This document shows, in pieces, positions 16,682-19,857 of a stretch of DNA of 19,857 nucleotides (the stretch's first letter is position 1; the number at the start of each line of letters is the position of its first letter). Where the stretch lies: the NCBI GenBank assembly GCA_002341345.1, contig DDNW01000152.1:1-19857 (forward strand), given 5' to 3'. Source of the stretch: Erythrobacter sp. UBA2510 (GTDB taxonomy: Bacteria; Pseudomonadota; Alphaproteobacteria; Sphingomonadales; Sphingomonadaceae). The position numbers were made by a program, and so were the translations under genes. A model generated the notes under the pieces. That model saw only the letters and a program-made list of their open reading frames with translations. It made no database searches and was not told the DNA's origin.

Positions 16682-17704
16682 ATGGCCGGCAACCACGATC
16701 ATCACTCCGCACTGCCCCGGACGGACCTCTCGCCCGAGGCGCGGCGCAGGGCAGCCGAGAGCGCGCAAAACGATACTGTCGGGATCAAGCGGCATGTCGG
16801 GCCGGGCAGTCGTTTCTTCGAAGTCGCCCGCCGCGTCGTCATCGGCTGCTACAACGACGGCCTGATCCATGCCGGCAACCTTGCCTATATGTCGATGCTG
16901 GCGATCTTTCCCTTCTTCATCACCGGCGCCGCCATTTTCTCGGCCATGGGTGAGGAGGCGGACCGGGCTGCATCGATCTATGCCATCCTGGCGGCGCTGC
17001 CTCCGGTCGTGCAGAACGTCATCGGGCCCGTCGCCGAATCGGTAATCGAGGCGCGCAGCGGGTGGCTGCTGTGGGTCGGCGGATTGTTCGGCCTGTGGAC
17101 CGTGGGCAGCCTGATCGAGACGATCCGCGACATCCTGCGCCGCGCCTATGGCACCCGCCCGACGCAATCCTTTTGGAAATATCGTATCTTCTCGACCGCG
17201 ATAATCCTTGGCTCGATGCTGCTCTTGATGTTCTCGCTGTTCGCGCAGGTCGCGATCGGCACCGCGCAGCAGGTGATCGACGCCTATTACCCCCAGTTTA
17301 CCGAGGCGCTGAGCCAGCTGGCATGGTCGCGGATCGTGCCTGCGCTCGGCCTGTTCGTCTCGCTCTATTTTCTCTTCTTTACGCTAACGCCGACCGCCTA
17401 TCGCCATCGCCGCTATCCGAAATGGCCCGGCGCGGTGCTGGTGACACTGTGGTGGCTGACGGTTACGACCTTCCTGCCGCGCGTCCTCAGGATCGTAATT
17501 TCCTACGATCTTACCTATGGTTCGCTCGGCGGAATGATGATCACGCTTTTCTTTTTCTGGCTTGTCGGATTAGGGATGGTCGCGGGTGCGGAGTTGAACG
17601 CCGCGCTCGCAGAGACGCCCGAGGAAGAGCGTATCCGGATCGGCCAATCGGACGAACCGGAGCGCGAGGACGGCGACAACAGGACGCAGGAGAATACCGG
17701 ATGA
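16682..17704 (+). CDS. YihY/BrkB family inner-membrane protein
   Basis: A 340-residue polytopic membrane protein of the YihY/BrkB (formerly 'ribonuclease BN'-labelled) family. A ~60-residue hydrophilic N-terminus precedes FFEVARRVVIGCYNDGLIHAGNLAYMSMLAIFPFF, the conserved first segment. About six membrane helices follow, including WLLWVGGLFGLWTVGSLIETI, STAIILGSMLLLMFSLFAQV and GGMMITLFFFWLVGLGMVAGAELNAA. The tail is Glu/Asp/Arg-rich. The function is not established; the old RNase BN assignment is considered wrong. The ATG at 16682 has AGGA about 10 bases upstream. Its TGA overlaps the fabI ATG (ATGA), so it is co-translated with fabI. Confidence 0.93.
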   Translation: MAGNHDHHSALPRTDLSPEARRRAAESAQNDTVGIKRHVGPGSRFFEVARRVVIGCYNDGLIHAGNLAYMSMLAIFPFFITGAAIFSAMGEEADRAASIYAILAALPPVVQNVIGPVAESVIEARSGWLLWVGGLFGLWTVGSLIETIRDILRRAYGTRPTQSFWKYRIFSTAIILGSMLLLMFSLFAQVAIGTAQQVIDAYYPQFTEALSQLAWSRIVPALGLFVSLYFLFFTLTPTAYRHRRYPKWPGAVLVTLWWLTVTTFLPRVLRIVISYDLTYGSLGGMMITLFFFWLVGLGMVAGAELNAALAETPEEERIRIGQSDEPEREDGDNRTQENTG

Positions 17705-18504
17705 GCGGATTGATGAATGGCAAGAAGGGCCTGATCATGGGGCTTGCCAACGACAAATCGCTCGCCTGGGGCATTGCTCGCAAGTTGCATGAAGCAGGGG
17801 CCGAAATGGCCTTTTCCTATCAGGGTGAGGCCCTCAGGAAGCGCGTCGCGCCACTGGCCGAGCAGGTCGGCAGCGACTTCCTGATCGAATGCGATGTGTC
17901 CGACATGGCCGCGATGGATACCGCCTTCGCCGAGATCGAGGCGAAATGGGGCAAGCTCGATTTCCTCGTCCATGCGATCGGCTTTTCGGACAAGAACGAG
18001 CTGCGCGGCAAATATGTCGACACCAGCCTCGACAATTTCCTGATGACGATGAACATTTCGGCCTATTCGCTGGTCGCCGCCGCCAAGCGCGCGCGCCCGC
18101 TGATGAAGGACGGCGGCAGCATCGTGACACTGACCTATTACGGCGCTGAAAAGGTTGTGCCACATTACAACGTCATGGGTGTGGCCAAGGCGGCACTGGA
18201 ATCTTCCGTCCAGTATCTCGCCAATGATCTCGGGCCGGAGAACATCCGCGTGAACGCGATCAGTGCCGGGCCGATCAAGACGCTGGCGGCGAGCGGGATC
18301 GGCGACTTCCGCTACATCCTCAAGTGGAACGAGCTGAATGCGCCGCTGCGCCGCAACGTCACGATCGAGGATGTCGGCGGCTCGGGCCTCTATTTCCTCT
18401 CCGACCTGTCGAGCGGCGTCACCGGCGAGGTGCACCATGTCGATGCCGGTTATCACCTCGTCGGCATGAAGCAGGAAGACGCGCCCGATATCGCTCTGAC
18501 CTAG
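17701..18504 (+). CDS. fabI: Enoyl-[acyl-carrier-protein] reductase FabI (NADH)
   Basis: Catalyses the last reduction in each cycle of type II fatty-acid elongation; target of triclosan. A 267-residue SDR-fold protein with the variant nucleotide-binding N-terminus GLIMGLANDKSLAWGIA. The signature SYQGEALRKRV is at ~39-49. The active site has Y146, Y156 and K163 in PHYNVMGVAK, the same Y-x6-K spacing as E. coli FabI, with NAISAGPIKTLAASGI downstream. It starts at the ATG at 17701, overlapping the YihY stop; the frame is open far upstream of this but that part is not FabI. Coupling to a membrane protein and a chaperone gene suggests a shared transcript, though the functional link is unclear. 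Confidence 0.97.
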   Translation: MSGLMNGKKGLIMGLANDKSLAWGIARKLHEAGAEMAFSYQGEALRKRVAPLAEQVGSDFLIECDVSDMAAMDTAFAEIEAKWGKLDFLVHAIGFSDKNELRGKYVDTSLDNFLMTMNISAYSLVAAAKRARPLMKDGGSIVTLTYYGAEKVVPHYNVMGVAKAALESSVQYLANDLGPENIRVNAISAGPIKTLAASGIGDFRYILKWNELNAPLRRNVTIEDVGGSGLYFLSDLSSGVTGEVHHVDAGYHLVGMKQEDAPDIALT

Positions 18505-18717
18505 GGTCAGGACCCATGAATTGCATGGCCGTGGTGGCGCGTTTGCAGGATGAAATACAAGGAAGGGATTGAAACAGCGAGACATTCTCGCTGTGAAAGC
18601 CCTGACGAAGAAGTTCGCCTGCCAACGGCCGCCCACAGGACTTGACCAGAATTGGCGCTCCGTCATTGTTCATGATACGTTCTCGCATTCGCAACGGGCG
18701 ATTCGATGGAGGCGGCA
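18505..18717. other. Non-coding stretch with a perfect hairpin, possible decayed repeat
   Basis: About 213 bases without a convincing gene between fabI and the GFA gene, visibly less GC-rich than its neighbours. It opens with GGGTCAGGACCC right at the fabI stop codon. It contains a perfect 9-bp hairpin, ACAGCGAGA (18574-18582) and TCTCGCTGT (18586-18594), with a 3-base loop. There is no T-run on the plus strand, so it is not a standard terminator for fabI. Short open frames here on both strands lack start signals and family resemblance. It could be a repeated intergenic element or an insertion-sequence end relic; this cannot be settled from the window. Confidence 0.4.
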
Positions 18718-19119
18718 ATGGAAATGAAGGGCGGGTGCCGGTGCGGCGCCATTCGGTACGAGGCCAAAGGCGACATCGCGCATCATGCGCTGTGCCATTG
18801 CCGCGACTGTCAGATGGCGTCGGGCGCACCGATGGTTGCCTGGCTGGCAGTCGGTTCGGACAATTTTACCGTCACCAAAGGCGAGCCTGCCAGCTATCAT
18901 GGCGCGGGCGCTTCAGTTCGGTATTTCTGCGCCAATTGCGGCACGCCGCTTTATTTCGTGAACGAGGACATGCTGCCGGACATCGTCGATATCAATTCGG
19001 TGACGCTGGATGAACCTGATGCCAATGCTCCCGGCGCGCAGATCCAGGTGGCGGAGCGGCGCGAATGGATGACGCGACTGGGCGAAATGCCCGAGTTCGA
19101 ACGCTTTCCGGGCGGGTAA
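18718..19119 (+). CDS. GFA (glutathione-dependent formaldehyde-activating/CENP-V) domain protein
   Basis: A 133-residue zinc protein of the GFA/CENP-V family. Zinc ligands are in order: CRC (C7, C9), CHCRDC (C26, C28, C31) and CANC (C71, C74), the full family set with two zinc sites. The GGCRCGAIRYEA start and YFCANCGTPLYF are characteristic. The family is named for a glutathione-formaldehyde adduct activity, but most members, including this one, have no proven substrate. The ATG at 18718 is preferred over 18706 because GGAGG (18708-18712) lies 5 bases before it. It converges with wecB, with only 4 bases between the stop codons. Confidence 0.93.
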   Translation: MEMKGGCRCGAIRYEAKGDIAHHALCHCRDCQMASGAPMVAWLAVGSDNFTVTKGEPASYHGAGASVRYFCANCGTPLYFVNEDMLPDIVDINSVTLDEPDANAPGAQIQVAERREWMTRLGEMPEFERFPGG

Positions 19120-19123
19120 ATCC

Positions 19124-19857
19124 TTACCCCGCCAGCAATTCGACGATCCGGCCTGCTGCCTTGCCGTCGCCATAGGGATTGTGTGCGCCCGCCATCGCCG
19201 CATGGGCCTGCGGGTCATCGAGCAGCCGCTCGGTTTCTCGCACGATCCGCGCCGGATCAGTGCCGACCAGCCGCGCAGTGCCTGCTTCGATCCCCTCAGG
19301 CCGTTCGGTCGTCTCGCGCATGACGAGGACCGGCTTGCCCAGCGCTGGCGCCTCCTCCTGGACGCCGCCGCTATCGGTCAGAACGAGATCGGCCAGCTGC
19401 AACAGTCGGGCGAAATGCGGGTAATCGAGCGGCGCGGTCAGCGCGACATTGGCCCGCTCGCCGAGATGCTCTTCGGCCAAACTGCGCAAGGCCGGATTCG
19501 CATGAACGGGGAAAATGACTGCCACGTCCTCGCGTTGGGCAAGGCGCGCCAGTGCAGTGCAGATATTCGCGAAGCCCTGCCCCGCATTCTCGCGCCGGTG
19601 CGCGGTAACGGCAATGATGCGCCGCCCGGCAAAGCGTCCCTCAATCTCGGCAAGATTCGCCGCCAGTTCGGGCCGTCGTGCCACCTGCGCGCCGACCCAA
19701 TGCAGCGCATCGATAACGGTATTGCCGGTTACATGGACGCAGGCCGGGTCGATGGTCTCGCGCATCAGCGCCTCGGCGGCGCGGGGCGTGGGCGCGCAAT
19801 GGAGCGAGGCCGTGACGGTGATCGCCTTGCGATAGACCTCCTCGGGGAAAGGATGCC
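19124..19857 (-). CDS. wecB: UDP-N-acetylglucosamine 2-epimerase (non-hydrolysing), 5' partial
   Basis: Interconverts UDP-GlcNAc and UDP-ManNAc to supply ManNAc for surface polysaccharides. About 244 C-terminal residues are present; the frame stays open to the right edge (…FPEEVYRKAI…LHCAPTPRAAEALM…), so the start lies outside the window. Visible hallmarks are VTGNTVIDAL, TAHRRENAG (the catalytic histidine and UDP contacts), LTDSGGVQEEAPALGKPVLVMR, ETTERPEG and NPYGDGKAAGRI. The N-terminal catalytic acidic residues cannot be checked here. Its neighbours outside the window are presumably polysaccharide genes, but none is visible. Confidence 0.94.
   Translation of the reverse strand, partial: HPFPEEVYRKAITVTASLHCAPTPRAAEALMRETIDPACVHVTGNTVIDALHWVGAQVARRPELAANLAEIEGRFAGRRIIAVTAHRRENAGQGFANICTALARLAQREDVAVIFPVHANPALRSLAEEHLGERANVALTAPLDYPHFARLLQLADLVLTDSGGVQEEAPALGKPVLVMRETTERPEGIEAGTARLVGTDPARIVRETERLLDDPQAHAAMAGAHNPYGDGKAAGRIVELLAG

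Noticed and set aside
17062..17700. Upstream extension of the fabI reading frame through the YihY gene
   Set aside because: The extension does not look like protein. FabI homologues start at the MSGLMNGKKG region, and the ATG at 17701 overlaps the YihY stop in the usual coupled arrangement.
18642..18676. TTGACC at 18642 as the -35 of a promoter for the GFA gene
   Set aside because: No acceptable -10 hexamer occurs at 16-18 bases. The nearest TGATAC/CATGAT-like sequence is too far away.
1..19857. CRISPR arrays, tRNA/rRNA genes, intact insertion sequences, integrase or phage genes
   Set aside because: Looked for by eye on both strands. No regularly spaced repeats, no cloverleaf-like segment and no transposase or integrase motif were found.

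Overview
The window looks like core chromosome of an alphaproteobacterium, most likely Sphingomonadales and probably the Erythrobacter/Altererythrobacter group. The reasons are the high GC content, the presence of SciP (the alphaproteobacterial CtrA inhibitor), a promoter that matches the alphaproteobacterial general stress sigma factor EcfG, and the style of MnmA, FabI and the other housekeeping proteins. This placement is inferred from protein character; no search was run. I see no tRNA, rRNA, CRISPR array, phage module or intact insertion sequence.

Layout. At 1-1602 is the end of a membrane-embedded spermidine-synthase-like protein, cut by the window edge. Next is sucC (1754-2953), closed by a strong terminator that also serves the convergent minus-strand operon. 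That operon (9022 down to 3027) encodes a periplasmic adaptor, a large RND efflux permease with an unusual extra membrane block, and a DUF445 membrane protein. A CTTGG/CCAAG inverted repeat sits over a candidate promoter upstream of it. Next on the minus strand are a 63-residue GlsB/YeaQ-type stress membrane protein under a near-ideal EcfG promoter, then sciP, translationally coupled to a small unknown protein.

From 10355 the plus strand carries mnmA (tRNA 2-thiolation), which converges with overlapping stop codons on a small cysteine-containing exported protein. Only 31 bases separate that gene from a divergent lipoprotein-type serine hydrolase. A tightly packed minus-strand operon follows: pdxH (vitamin B6), a cation diffusion facilitator, and a PhzF-like isomerase, joined by 1- and 4-base overlaps. 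Divergent from pdxH is a plus-strand run of a zinc-finger-less DnaJ-type cochaperone, a YihY/BrkB membrane protein, and fabI (fatty-acid elongation; ATGA overlap with the preceding gene).

After fabI is about 213 bases of non-coding DNA with a perfect 9-bp hairpin, possibly a decayed repeat or IS end. Then come a GFA-family zinc protein and the 3' part of wecB (UDP-GlcNAc 2-epimerase), which runs off the window.

Most of the window is ordinary housekeeping DNA. I did not find a clearly new defence or mobile system. The points most worth checking are the enlarged RND permease with its DUF445 partner and candidate operator, the EcfG promoter, the unknown-sciP coupling with a possible CtrA box, the spermidine-synthase-like protein that lacks the usual catalytic Asp pattern, and the divergent cysteine protein/serine hydrolase pair.
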